NCBI RefSeq assembly: GCF_019799965.1
Contig: NZ_JABGCJ010000003.1
Location: forward strand, 372,001 to 436,000
Direction of reading: 5' to 3'
Origin: Modestobacter italicus
GTDB taxonomy: Bacteria; Actinomycetota; Actinomycetes; Mycobacteriales; Geodermatophilaceae
DNA length: 64,000 nt
Under the pieces are notes generated by a model, which had not been told where the DNA came from, ran no database searches, and was given only the letters and a program-made list of their open reading frames with translations. Both the position numbers and the translations under genes were made by a program. This document shows positions 56,039 to 64,000 of this stretch, piece after piece; the stretch's first letter is position 1, and each line of letters opens with the position of its first letter.

Positions 56039-56311
56039 TTTCAATCCTCCTAGGCGCCCCAGGGGGCGCAGCACCCTCCGACCGAGAAGACAACGGCCAG
56101 CGTGGCTGACGATAAACGAATCGTGGCTCATCGCCCCGATTCGCCGGACCCGGTCGCCTCGGGCGCCCCACGCACCCCGTGCGGCCCGGGCACAGCCCCA
56201 CCACCGCATGCTGCAGCTCAGGATGGGCCACCCACCAGTCCGCCCAGGTGAGTCCGCGCGGCCCCCGCCTCTTCGACGTCGGCCCGCAGGCCCCGCCCGC
56301 ACCATCTGAGC

Positions 56312-56317
56312 TAGTTT
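56312..56317 (+). promoter_or_regulatory. -10-like hexamer for purine nucleoside phosphorylase
   Basis: TAGTTT ends 6 nt before the GTG at 56324, again with no ribosome-binding sequence. Confidence 0.45.
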
Positions 56318-56323
56318 CGGCGG

Positions 56324-57157
56324 GTGCCTGAGCGGACCGACCTGACTCCCACCGACCCCACGGCCACTAACCCCGGGAGGATCGCCCAGCGAGCCGCCGA
56401 AGACATGCAGGCAACTCTCGGCGAGGGTCATGACGTCGCCGTGGTGATGGGCTCGGGCTGGGCGCCCGCCGCCGACGCCTTCGGCGAGACGCTGGCCAGC
56501 GTCGCGATCGGTGACCTGCCGGGGTTCGCCGCCCCGACCGTCACCGGGCACGGCGGGGAGATCCGTTCGGTCCGGGTGGGCGAGCGCAAGGTGCTGCTCT
56601 TCCTCGGCCGCACCCACCTGTACGAGGGCCGCGGGGTCGAGCCGGTGGTGCACGGCATCCGCACCGCCGCGGCGGCCGGGGTGCGCACCGTCGTGCTCAC
56701 CAACGCCGCCGGCGGGCTCCGCCCCGAGCACCGGGTCGGCCAGGCCGTGCTGATCAGCGACCACCTGAACATGACCGCCCGCTCGCCGCTGGTGGGCGCC
56801 ACCTTCGTCGACCTGACCGACCTGTACTCCGCGCGACTGCGCACGCTGGCCAAGGAGATCGACCCGTCGCTGGCCGAGGGCGTCTACGCCGCCCTGCCCG
56901 GCCCGCACTTCGAGACCCCGGCCGAGATCCGGATGCTCACCACGCTGGGCGCGGACCTCGTCGGCATGTCCACCGCGCTGGAGGCGATCGCCGCCCGGGC
57001 GGCGGGCATGGAGGTCTTCGGCCTGTCGATGGTCACCAACGCCGCGGCCGGCATCACCGGTGAGGCGCTGGACCACCTCGAGGTGCTGGAGGCGGGCAAG
57101 GCCGCGGCCGGCCGGCTCGGCAGCTTCCTGGTCGAGCTGATCGGCCGCATGCCGTGA
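56324..57157 (+). CDS. punA: Purine nucleoside phosphorylase
   Basis: The 277-residue trimeric-type enzyme has [12 protein letters not shown] near 40-51, [57 protein letters not shown] and the base-binding VTNAAAG motif. It splits purine (deoxy)ribonucleosides with phosphate into base and sugar-1-phosphate. GTG 56324 follows a TAGTTT box. It overlaps the epimerase gene by four bases. The order punA-(epimerase)-pmmB-upp recalls Rv3307-Rv3309c. Confidence 0.94.
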   Translation: MPERTDLTPTDPTATNPGRIAQRAAEDMQATLGEGHDVAVVMGSGWAPAADAFGETLASVAIGDLPGFAAPTVTGHGGEIRSVRVGERKVLLFLGRTHLYEGRGVEPVVHGIRTAAAAGVRTVVLTNAAGGLRPEHRVGQAVLISDHLNMTARSPLVGATFVDLTDLYSARLRTLAKEIDPSLAEGVYAALPGPHFETPAEIRMLTTLGADLVGMSTALEAIAARAAGMEVFGLSMVTNAAAGITGEALDHLEVLEAGKAAAGRLGSFLVELIGRMP

Positions 57158-58008
57158 CCGGTCCGGTCCTGGTCACCGGGGCGGCCGGCGGGCTCGGGAC
57201 GGCGCTGCGCGGCGGGCTACCCGAGCGGGGCTGGGCGCTGCGCAGCCTGGACCTGGTGCCGGTCCCGGACCCGCGGCCGGGCGAGGAGCACCTGGTCGCC
57301 GACGCCGCCGACCTCGATGCGGTCACCGCGGCGGCCCGGGGCGCCGCGGCGGTGGTGCACCTGGCCGGGATCCTCGGCGAGGCGACCTGGCCGGCGATCG
57401 TGCGCTCGCACATCGAGACCACCCGCACCGCGCTGGAGGCCGCCCGCCGGGCCGGCGTCGCGCGGGTCGTGCTGGCCAGCAGCAACCACGCCAGCGGCTT
57501 CACTCCCCGGCCGGCGTCCGGCCTGCTCACCGAGGCCGATGCCCCGCCGCGGCCGGACACCTACTACGGGGTGGCCAAGGTGACGATGGAGGCGCTGGGC
57601 TCGCTGTACGCCGACCGGTACGGCCTGGACGTCGTCTGCCTGCGGATCGGCAGCGCCTTCCCCCGGCCCACCTCGGTGCGCCAGCTGGCCACCTGGCTCT
57701 CCCCCGGCGACACCGTGCGGCTGGTCGACGCCGCGCTCCGCACGCCCTCGCCCGGCTACCGGGTCGTCTGGGGCGTGTCGGCGAACACCCGCGGCTGGTG
57801 GGACCTCACCGCCGCCCGCGCGCTGGGCTACGAGCCCGCCGACGACGCCGAGGTCTACGCCGCGGAGCTGGTCGCCGCCCAGGGCGAGGCCGACCCGGCC
57901 GACCCGGTGCACGCCCGGGTGGGCGGGGAGTACACGCTGCCCGGCGTGGACGTCGACGTGGTCGAGGCCGCCCAGGGCCCGGTCCAGCCGAGTGGAGGCC
58001 CCCGATGA
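57154..58008 (+). CDS. NAD-dependent epimerase/dehydratase (extended SDR)
   Basis: The 284-residue protein has [12 protein letters not shown] near 8-19 (Rossmann), [13 protein letters not shown], and the active-site [10 protein letters not shown] (Tyr-x-x-x-Lys). [13 protein letters not shown] resembles uronate dehydrogenases. It acts on a nucleotide sugar, sugar acid or related alcohol; the substrate is unknown. GTG 57154 overlaps the punA stop and its own stop overlaps pmmB, so all three are coupled. This gene is an insertion relative to the remembered mycobacterial order. Confidence 0.85.
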   Translation: MTGPVLVTGAAGGLGTALRGGLPERGWALRSLDLVPVPDPRPGEEHLVADAADLDAVTAAARGAAAVVHLAGILGEATWPAIVRSHIETTRTALEAARRAGVARVVLASSNHASGFTPRPASGLLTEADAPPRPDTYYGVAKVTMEALGSLYADRYGLDVVCLRIGSAFPRPTSVRQLATWLSPGDTVRLVDAALRTPSPGYRVVWGVSANTRGWWDLTAARALGYEPADDAEVYAAELVAAQGEADPADPVHARVGGEYTLPGVDVDVVEAAQGPVQPSGGPR

Positions 58009-59633
58009 CCGACCTGCTGGACGCCGCCCGCGCCTGGGCCGCCGCCGACCCGCACGACGGCGACCGCGCCGAGATCGAGGCGCTGGTCGCCGCCGACGAC
58101 GAAGCCGAGCTGGCGCGCCGGTTCACCGGGCCGCTGACCTTCGGCACCGCCGGGCTGCGTGGCCCGCTGCGCGCCGGCCCGGCCGGGATGAACGCCGCCG
58201 TGGTCAGCCGCGCCGCCGCGGGGCTCGCCCGGTACCTGACCGACTCCGGGCAGGGTGGTCGCGGCGTGGTGATCGGCTACGACGCCCGGCACCGCTCCGA
58301 CGAGTTCGCGCACGTCTCGGCCGCGGTGCTCGCCGGCGCCGGGTTCGCCGTGTCGGTGCTGCCCCGCCCGCTGCCCACGCCGGTGCTGTCCTTCGCCGTC
58401 CGGCACCTGGGCGCGGTCGCCGGGGTGATGGTGACCGCCAGCCACAACCCGCCGCAGGACAACGGCTACAAGGTCTACCTCGCCGACGGCGCCCAGCTGG
58501 TGCCGCCGGCCGACCGGGAGATCGAGGCCGCGATCGCCGCCGCCGGCCCGGCCCGCGAGCTGCCGCGCTCCGACGACTGGAACACCCTCGGCGACGACGT
58601 CGAGGACGACTACGTCGCCGCCGTGGTCCGGGCGCTGGACCCCGACCGGGTGGACGCCGCGGCCCGCCGGCGTCTCGTGGTGGCCTACACCGCGATGCAC
58701 GGCGTCGGGTCGGCGACCACCCAGCGGGTGTTCGCCGCCGCCGGCTTCGCGCCGCTGCACGTCGTTCCCGAGCAGGACCGGCCCGACCCGGCCTTCCCGA
58801 CGGTCGCCTTCCCCAACCCGGAGGAGCCGGGCGCGGTCGACCTGCTGACGGCACTGGCCACCCGCACCGGCGCCGACGTCGCGATCGCCGAGGACCCGGA
58901 CGCCGACCGGTGCTCGGTGGTCCTGGGCGGGCGCCAGCTCACCGGCGACGAGGTCGGCGTGCTGCTGGGCGACTGGCTGCTCCGCCGCGGGGCGCGCGGC
59001 ACCTACGCCAACTCGCTGGTCAGCGGCTCGATGCTCGGCGCCCTCGCCGAGGCGCACGGCGTGCCGTTCGAGCAGACCCCGACCGGCTTCAAGTGGATCA
59101 TCCGGGCCGGCTCGGCCGCGGCGCCGCTGGCGTTCGGCTACGAGGAGGCTCTGGGCTACGCGGTGTCGCCCACGGTCGCCCACGACAAGGACGGCGTCTC
59201 CGCGGCGCTGGCCGTGGCGCTGCTCGCCGCCGACCTCGCGGTCGAGGGCCGGACGCTGGCCGACCGGCTCGACGAGCTGGCGGTGGAGCACGGCCTGTTC
59301 GCCACCGGCCAGCTGTCGGTGCGGGTGGAGGACCTCACGCTGATCTCCGACGCGATGGCCCGGCTGCGCGCGCAGCCACCGGCCCAGCTGCTCGGCCGAC
59401 CGGTCACGGTGGTCGACCTGGCGGACGCCGACCCGCCGCTGGACGCCGTCCGGCTGACCGGGGACGGCGTGCGGGTGATCGTCCGGCCCAGCGGCACCGA
59501 GCCGAAGCTCAAGGCCTACCTGGAGGCCGTCGTCCCGGTGCCCGACGCCACGGAGCTGCTGGCCGCCCGCACCCGCGGAGCGGCCGAGCTGGACCGGCTG
59601 CGCACGGAGATGGCCGCCGCCCTCGGGCTCTGA
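58005..59633 (+). CDS. pmmB: Phospho-sugar mutase (PmmB-type)
   Basis: The 542-residue alpha-D-phosphohexomutase has FGTAGLRGPL in domain 1, catalytic Ser146 in TASHNPPQDNGYK, metal loop EDPDADR at about 296-302, sugar loop GYEEALGY and phosphate loop RPSGTEPKLK. The family interconverts sugar 1- and 6-phosphates or pentose 1- and 5-phosphates. Here, beside punA and deoC, phosphopentomutase activity is a reasonable guess; phosphomannomutase is an alternative. ATG 58005 overlaps the epimerase stop. Confidence 0.93.
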   Translation: MTDLLDAARAWAAADPHDGDRAEIEALVAADDEAELARRFTGPLTFGTAGLRGPLRAGPAGMNAAVVSRAAAGLARYLTDSGQGGRGVVIGYDARHRSDEFAHVSAAVLAGAGFAVSVLPRPLPTPVLSFAVRHLGAVAGVMVTASHNPPQDNGYKVYLADGAQLVPPADREIEAAIAAAGPARELPRSDDWNTLGDDVEDDYVAAVVRALDPDRVDAAARRRLVVAYTAMHGVGSATTQRVFAAAGFAPLHVVPEQDRPDPAFPTVAFPNPEEPGAVDLLTALATRTGADVAIAEDPDADRCSVVLGGRQLTGDEVGVLLGDWLLRRGARGTYANSLVSGSMLGALAEAHGVPFEQTPTGFKWIIRAGSAAAPLAFGYEEALGYAVSPTVAHDKDGVSAALAVALLAADLAVEGRTLADRLDELAVEHGLFATGQLSVRVEDLTLISDAMARLRAQPPAQLLGRPVTVVDLADADPPLDAVRLTGDGVRVIVRPSGTEPKLKAYLEAVVPVPDATELLAARTRGAAELDRLRTEMAAALGL

Positions 59634-59649
59634 GGGTCGACGCGACCGG

Positions 59650-60135
59650 TCAGCCCCAGTAGGGCGGCGCGGACGGCGGCGGGGCCGGCGGCCCGGGCGG
59701 GGCAGCCGGCGGCAGGGAGTGCGGCCGTGGTGCGGGGGTCTGGTCCCCTCCGGTCGGCGCCACCGTCGTGCCCGGGGCGGGGCCGTAGCGGTTCGGGCCG
59801 CCGTCCCCGCGCAGGAAGCCGGTGAGCACGAGCAGGGCCACCGGGCCGACCAGCGGCACCAGCCCGATCAGCAGCCACCAGGCGGCCATCCCGCGGTCGT
59901 GCAGCCGGGTGACCCCACCGGAGATCGACGCCGGCAGGGTCAGCAGGCCCGTGGCCGTGACGAGCGGGCCGTAGCCGGTCTGCCCGGTGGCGATCCGCTC
60001 GACGTCGCTGTTGCCCAGGGCCACGTCGGCGAACAGGGCCAGCACGCTGAGCAGCGCCAGCGGCAGGGCGTACTGCAGCCACCAGGTGCGCCGGTCGATG
60101 CGCCCGCGGCGCACGTACCACTGCCAGAAGCTCAC
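59650..60135 (-). CDS. DUF805 family membrane protein
   Basis: The 161-residue protein starts at GTG 60135 with SFWQWYVRRGRIDRRTWWLQYALPLALL, the DUF805 entry (aromatic, RG-R, R-W). Four spans follow, with the RLHDRGMAAWWLL signature near 85. A Pro/Ala-rich tail (PAPRPHSLPPAAPPGPP) ends it. The family's role is unknown. It lies 29 nt from a paralogue upstream and converges on pmmB. Confidence 0.85.
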   Translation of the reverse strand: MSFWQWYVRRGRIDRRTWWLQYALPLALLSVLALFADVALGNSDVERIATGQTGYGPLVTATGLLTLPASISGGVTRLHDRGMAAWWLLIGLVPLVGPVALLVLTGFLRGDGGPNRYGPAPGTTVAPTGGDQTPAPRPHSLPPAAPPGPPAPPPSAPPYWG

Positions 60136-60164
60136 CCCACCAGTGTGCCTGGCGCAGGCACGGG

Positions 60165-60584
60165 TCAGCGAGGAGGCGGCCCGTACCGGTTGGGCTGGGG
60201 CTGGGTGCCGAGCAGGCCGGCGGTGACGAACAGCACCAGCACGCCGAGCGGACCCAGCAGGAGCCACAGCAGCCACCAGGCCGAGTGGTCCCGGTCGTGC
60301 AGCCGGGTGACCAGGCCGGCGACGTTCGGCACGACCAGCGCCAGCGCGACGACCGCGGTGACCGGGCCGCCCTGGTCGGGGAAGAACCAGAGGACGTCGG
60401 CGACGTCGAGGGCACCTTCCCGGTCCTCGAAGCGCGGGAAGGTGCCCGGGAACCACTGCGCGTCCACGGCCGAGGCCATCAGCCCGAGCAGGGCGATCAG
60501 CAGCACGTACCGGACCCACCACTCGCTGCGCCGGATCCGCCCGGTGGGCACGTACCAGCCGAGCAGCCCTCCGCGGCCGGTCAT
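60165..60584 (-). CDS. DUF805 family membrane protein
   Basis: The 139-residue paralogue of the adjacent DUF805 protein starts TGRGGLLGWYVPTGRIRRSEWWVRYVLL, with RLHDRDHSAWWLLWLL near 96-111 and an NRYGPPPR tail. The ATG at 60584 overlaps the oxidoreductase stop by four bases. The shared tail motif (NRYGP) and opening suggest tandem duplication. Function unknown; expressed with upp and the oxidoreductase. Confidence 0.85.
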   Translation of the reverse strand: MTGRGGLLGWYVPTGRIRRSEWWVRYVLLIALLGLMASAVDAQWFPGTFPRFEDREGALDVADVLWFFPDQGGPVTAVVALALVVPNVAGLVTRLHDRDHSAWWLLWLLLGPLGVLVLFVTAGLLGTQPQPNRYGPPPR

Positions 60585-61468
60585 CCCGCGACGGTCTCCC
60601 GGCAGCCGGAGCGCAGCGACCGCTGCGCGGCGTCCAGCACCCGGACGACGTCCCGGCCGAACGCGGCGTCGCAGGGGTGCGCCCCACCGGTGAGCGCGGC
60701 CGCCTGCAACTCGTCCACGGCCACCGCGTGCGCCTCGACCGCGGTGCCGGACTCGGGCAGCAGCACCAGCCGGCCGGCGTCCCCGTGCACCCAGGTGTCG
60801 ATCCCGGTGGCCAGCTCGGCCACGGTGGCCGAGACGGTCACCGTGCTCGCCCGGCCCGCGGGGTGGGTGAGCACCAGGTGCACCGTGTCGCCCTGCCCGG
60901 CGCCGGCCTGCACCGCGGTGACCGGCCCGAGCGCCGGGACGAGCAGCGACAGCGCGTGCGGGCCGACGTCCCACAGCGCGCCGTGCTGCCGCCGCCACGG
61001 GGTGTCGAACGGCCCGCCGGCCAGCCGGCCCAGCCAGGTGACCGCGCCGCCGGCCAGGGTGGTGCGGCCGGCCTGCTCGAGCCAGGTGGAGGTCGCCGTC
61101 CGGAAGCGGTTGGTGAAGAACACGACCGAGGCGACGCCGGCGGTCTCGACGGCGGCGACCACCCGGTCGGCGGCCTCGATCGACAGCGCGACCGGCTTCT
61201 CCAGCAGCAGGTGCTTGCCGGCCGCGGCGGCGCGCTCGGCCAGCGGTGCCTGCACGTCCGGCGGCAGCGCGAAGCTCACCGCGTCGACGTCGGCCAGCAG
61301 CGCGTCGACGTCGTCGGTGCCCGGGACGTCGAACTGCGCCCCGGCCGCCTTGGCCTTGGCCAGGTCCCGGCCCCACACGCCGACCAGCTCGGCGTCCGGG
61401 TGTCCGGCCAGGGAGGTGGCGTGCACCTCGGTCGCCCAGTGGCCGGTGCCCAGCACTGCGAACCGCAT
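60581..61468 (-). CDS. Gfo/Idh/MocA family oxidoreductase
   Basis: The 295-residue protein has RFAVLGTGHWATEVHATSL (NAD(P)-binding Rossmann), the EKPVALS motif near 95 typical of the family, and DVGPHALSLL. It oxidises or reduces a sugar or similar polyol. The start is ATG 61468, one base after the upp stop; the longer frame overlaps upp. It runs on into the DUF805 genes. The substrate is not indicated by context. Confidence 0.88.
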   Translation of the reverse strand: MRFAVLGTGHWATEVHATSLAGHPDAELVGVWGRDLAKAKAAGAQFDVPGTDDVDALLADVDAVSFALPPDVQAPLAERAAAAGKHLLLEKPVALSIEAADRVVAAVETAGVASVVFFTNRFRTATSTWLEQAGRTTLAGGAVTWLGRLAGGPFDTPWRRQHGALWDVGPHALSLLVPALGPVTAVQAGAGQGDTVHLVLTHPAGRASTVTVSATVAELATGIDTWVHGDAGRLVLLPESGTAVEAHAVAVDELQAAALTGGAHPCDAAFGRDVVRVLDAAQRSLRSGCRETVAG

Positions 61469-61469
61469 G

Positions 61470-62093
61470 TCAGACGGCGCCGAACTGGCGGTCACCGGCG
61501 TCGCCCAGGCCCGGCACGATGTAGGCGTTCTCGTTGAGCCGCTCGTCGATGCTGGCGGTGAACACCCGCAGCGGCAGCCCGCTCTCCTCCAGCCGCTGCA
61601 GCCCCTCCGGGGCGGCGAGTGCGCAGAGCACGGTGATGTCGGTACAGCCGCGGTCGGTGAGCAGCGTGCAGCAGTGCACCAGCGAGCCGCCGGTGGCCAG
61701 CATCGGGTCCAGCACGAACACCTGGCGGCCGACGAGCGACTCGGGCAGCGAGGCCATGTAGGCCTCTGGCTGGAAGGTGACCTCGTTGCGGGCCAGCCCG
61801 ACGAAGCCCATCTGCGACTCCGGCAGCATGCCGTGAGCGGTGTCGGCCATGCCCAGGCCGGCGCGCAGCACCGGCACGATCAGCGGCGGCGCGGCCAGCC
61901 GGTAGCCGGTGGTCTCGGTGACCGGCGTGGTGATCGGCTCCTCGGCGACCGCGAGATCGCGGCTGGCCTCGTAGACCAGCATCTGGGTGAGCTCCCGCAA
62001 CGCGGCCCGGAAGGCGGCGTTGTCGGTGCGCTCGTCGCGCATCCGCGACAGGCGGGCGCGGGCGATCGGGTGGTCGACGACGGTCAGCTGCAC
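61470..62093 (-). CDS. upp: Uracil phosphoribosyltransferase
   Basis: The 207-residue enzyme makes UMP from uracil and [22 protein letters not shown] opens it, with [12 protein letters not shown] near 78, the PRPP loop DPMLATGGS near 129 and the C-terminal [14 protein letters not shown] uracil site. GTG 62093 follows TACCGT by 7 nt (leaderless). The reading frame is open for 22 more codons, but the family length fits the shorter start. Confidence 0.95.
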   Translation of the reverse strand: MQLTVVDHPIARARLSRMRDERTDNAAFRAALRELTQMLVYEASRDLAVAEEPITTPVTETTGYRLAAPPLIVPVLRAGLGMADTAHGMLPESQMGFVGLARNEVTFQPEAYMASLPESLVGRQVFVLDPMLATGGSLVHCCTLLTDRGCTDITVLCALAAPEGLQRLEESGLPLRVFTASIDERLNENAYIVPGLGDAGDRQFGAV

Positions 62094-62100
62094 GGCGCAC

Positions 62101-62106
62101 ACGGTA
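62101..62106 (-). promoter_or_regulatory. -10-like hexamer for upp
   Basis: TACCGT on the minus strand ends 7 nt before GTG 62093. It supports that start and leaderless initiation of the upp-oxidoreductase-DUF805 unit. Confidence 0.45.
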
Positions 62107-62252
62107 ACGGCCGCCGTCGACCGGTCAGGAGCGGAGCCGGACGGCGGCCTCGGGTGCACCCGCGCCGGTCAGCGGCGACCAGGAGTGCACCGTCGGGCCG
62201 ACGGGGGCGGGCGGGAGCCGACGTCCCGGCGTTGCAGTGGAGAATGCGGCGC

Positions 62253-63248
62253 ATGACCCACGTGCTGGACCCGAGCGCGCTGACCGGCGGAGGCAGCCTC
62301 ACCGGCGCCCTGCCGGACCCGTTCGCCGACGTGACCCGCTCGAACGACGCCTTCCGTGCCTTCCTGCACGGCCTGCCCGGCGTCGACCAGGTCGGCGCTC
62401 AGGCCCGGGTGACCCAGCTGGGCACCCGGTCGATCAAGAGCACCGCGAAGGCCTGGGCGATCGACACGGCCATCTCGATGGTCGACCTGACCACGCTGGA
62501 GGGCTCGGACACCCCGGGCAAGGTGCGCAGCCTGGCCGCGAAGGCCCGCCGCCCCGACCCGGAGGACCCGAGCTGCCCCGCGGTCGCCGCGGTCTGCGTC
62601 TACGGCGACCTGGCCGGCGTGGCCAAGGAGGCGCTGGCCGGCACCGGGATCAACGTCGCCGCGGTGGCCACCGCGTTCCCCAGCGGCCGGGCCAGCCGCG
62701 AGGTCAAGCTCGCCGACGTCCGGGACGCCGTCGCGGACGGCGCCGACGAGATCGACATGGTCATCGACCGTGGCGCGTTCCTGACCGGCCGCTACCTCGA
62801 CGTGTTCGAGGAGATCGTCGCGGTGAAGGAGGCCTGCGGGCCGGCCCACCTCAAGGTGATCCTGGAGACCGGCGAGCTGGTCACCCTCGACGCCGTCCGC
62901 CGCGCCTCCTGGCTGGCGATGCTGGCCGGTGGCGACTTCATCAAGACCTCCACCGGCAAGGTCTCCCCCGCCGCCACCCTGCCGGTCTGCCTGGTGATGC
63001 TGGAGGCCGTGCGCGACTTCCGCGCCGCCACCGGCCGCCAGGTCGGCGTCAAGCCCGCCGGCGGCATCCGGACGACGAAGGACGCCGTCAAGCACCTGGT
63101 GCTGGTCAACGAGACCGCCGGGGCCGACTGGCTGACCCCCGACTGGTTCCGCTTCGGCGCCTCCAGCCTGCTCAACGACCTGCTCCTGCAGCGCCAGAAG
63201 CTCCGCACCGGCCACTACTCCGGCCCCGACCACGTGAGCGTCGACTGA
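62253..63248 (+). CDS. deoC: Deoxyribose-phosphate aldolase
   Basis: The 331-residue aldolase splits deoxyribose-5-phosphate into acetaldehyde and glyceraldehyde-3-phosphate. CVYGDLAGVAKEAL, VATAFPSGRASREVKLADVRDAV, DEIDMVID, KVILETGEL, FIKTSTGK (Schiff-base Lys) and VGVKPAGGIRTTKDA are all present. It is longer than the E. coli enzyme at both ends. ATG 62253 has GGAGA 9 nt upstream; ATG 62244 is an alternative. The aldehyde dehydrogenase start overlaps its stop (TGATG). Confidence 0.95.
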   Translation: MTHVLDPSALTGGGSLTGALPDPFADVTRSNDAFRAFLHGLPGVDQVGAQARVTQLGTRSIKSTAKAWAIDTAISMVDLTTLEGSDTPGKVRSLAAKARRPDPEDPSCPAVAAVCVYGDLAGVAKEALAGTGINVAAVATAFPSGRASREVKLADVRDAVADGADEIDMVIDRGAFLTGRYLDVFEEIVAVKEACGPAHLKVILETGELVTLDAVRRASWLAMLAGGDFIKTSTGKVSPAATLPVCLVMLEAVRDFRAATGRQVGVKPAGGIRTTKDAVKHLVLVNETAGADWLTPDWFRFGASSLLNDLLLQRQKLRTGHYSGPDHVSVD

Positions 63249-64000
63249 TGACCATGTTCGAGTACGCGCCCGCCCCCGAGTCACGGTCGATCGTCGACAT
63301 CCGCCCCAGCTACGGGCTGTTCGTCGACGGTGAGTTCACCGACGGCACCGGCACACCGCTGAAGACGGTCAACCCGGCCACCGAGGAGGTGCTCAGCGAG
63401 GTCGCCGTCGGCACCGACGCCGACGTCGACCGTGCCGTGCGCGCCGCACGCCGGGCATTCGTCAAGACCTGGGGCCCGATGCGCCCGGCCGACCGCGGCA
63501 AGTACCTGTTCCGCATCGCCCGGCTGCTGCAGGAGCGGGCCCGGGAGTTCGCCGTCCTGGAGACGCTGGACAACGGCAAGCCGATCCGGGAGAGCCGGGA
63601 CGTCGACGTCCCGCTGGCCGCGGCGCACTTCTTCTACCACGCAGGCTGGGCCGACAAGCTCGAGCACGCGGGCCTCGGCCCGGCCCCGCGCCCACTGGGT
63701 GTGGCCGGTCAGGTCATCCCGTGGAACTTCCCGTTGCTGATGCTGGCGTGGAAGGTCGCCCCGGCGCTGGCCACCGGCAACACCGTCGTCCTCAAGCCGG
63801 CCGAGACCACGCCGCTGACCGCGCTGCTGTTCGCCGAGGTCTGCCAGCAGGCCGACCTGCCCCCGGGTGTGGTGAACATCGTGACCGGCGCCGGCGAGAC
63901 CGGCCGCGCGGTGATCAGCCACCCGGACGTGGACAAGGTGGCCTTCACCGGCTCGACCGAGGTGGGCCGCTCGATCGCCCGCGCGGTCGCCGGCACCGAG
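63248..64000 (+). CDS. Aldehyde dehydrogenase family protein (3' truncated by window edge)
   Basis: The first 251 codons are present and the frame is open to the right edge. FVDGEFTDGTGTPLKTVNPATEEVLSEV, VIPWNFPLLMLAWKVAPALATGN, KPAETTPLTAL and the cofactor-binding FTGSTEVGRSI are visible; the catalytic Cys would lie beyond the window. Its ATG overlaps the deoC stop by one base, so it is translationally coupled. It may oxidise the acetaldehyde released by DeoC to acetate, which is inference. Confidence 0.93.
   Translation, partial: MTMFEYAPAPESRSIVDIRPSYGLFVDGEFTDGTGTPLKTVNPATEEVLSEVAVGTDADVDRAVRAARRAFVKTWGPMRPADRGKYLFRIARLLQERAREFAVLETLDNGKPIRESRDVDVPLAAAHFFYHAGWADKLEHAGLGPAPRPLGVAGQVIPWNFPLLMLAWKVAPALATGNTVVLKPAETTPLTALLFAEVCQQADLPPGVVNIVTGAGETGRAVISHPDVDKVAFTGSTEVGRSIARAVAGTE

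Overview
The window is about 64 kb of very GC-rich DNA, packed with short-spaced or overlapping genes, many GTG starts, and families typical of Actinobacteria (LytR-CpsA-Psr ligase, LGFP-repeat cell-wall proteins, accA/accD/accE carboxylase, TIGR03089). Gene content and order suggest a high-GC actinomycete, perhaps of the Geodermatophilaceae (Blastococcus/Modestobacter/Geodermatophilus type); that placement is inference. From memory, much of the order follows the Mycobacterium tuberculosis region Rv3264c-Rv3309c: manC, wbbL, an LCP protein, a TIGR03089 protein, fadE25, purE, purK, gtrA, a PH-domain protein, birA, accD5, accE5, maf, accA3, lpdA, an amidohydrolase, purine nucleoside phosphorylase, pmmB and upp. 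Lineage-specific blocks sit between these anchors.

1-1.4 kb: a partial glycosylase-like gene and an SDR dehydrogenase. 1-20 kb: a cell-surface polysaccharide locus. It has a DPM-like glycosyltransferase with a DUF2304 partner, GDP-mannose synthesis (manC), a WbbL-like rhamnosyltransferase, five GT4 glycosyltransferases, a coiled-coil methyltransferase, a Wzm-Wzt ABC exporter whose Wzt carries a C-terminal extension, an SGNH lipoprotein, an LGFP amidase and an LCP glycopolymer ligase. Together they suggest an ABC-exported, probably end-modified polymer that is joined to the wall.

20-26 kb: TIGR03089 protein, 3-oxoacid CoA-transferase (scoAB), a DUF1028 protein, acyl-CoA dehydrogenase, purE and purK. 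26-30 kb: a lipoprotein, a second LGFP-repeat exoprotein and a GtrA protein. 30-34 kb: SbcC-SbcD nuclease. 34-40 kb: PH-domain protein and birA, diverging over only 20 bp from accD5-accE5-maf-accA3; birA biotinylates the carboxylase these genes encode. 40-44 kb: a secreted metzincin-type protease with three bulb-lectin domains, and lpdA. 44-46.6 kb: an unassigned polytopic membrane protein coupled to a second GtrA protein. 47-52 kb: meaB, mutB and mutA (methylmalonyl-CoA mutase), which act downstream of propionyl-CoA carboxylase. 52-56 kb: M20 amidohydrolase, GCS2 ligase and acyltransferase 3. 56-64 kb: purine nucleoside phosphorylase, an NAD-dependent epimerase, phosphosugar mutase, two DUF805 proteins, a Gfo/Idh/MocA oxidoreductase, upp, deoC and a truncated aldehyde dehydrogenase, largely nucleoside salvage and breakdown.

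Many starts have a TANNNT hexamer ending 6-8 nt before an ATG or GTG, the layout of leaderless actinobacterial transcripts. The birA/accD5 gap is the sharpest case, with two -10-like boxes sharing one symmetric TACGCTA heptamer. I saw no tRNA, rRNA, CRISPR array, transposase or integrase.
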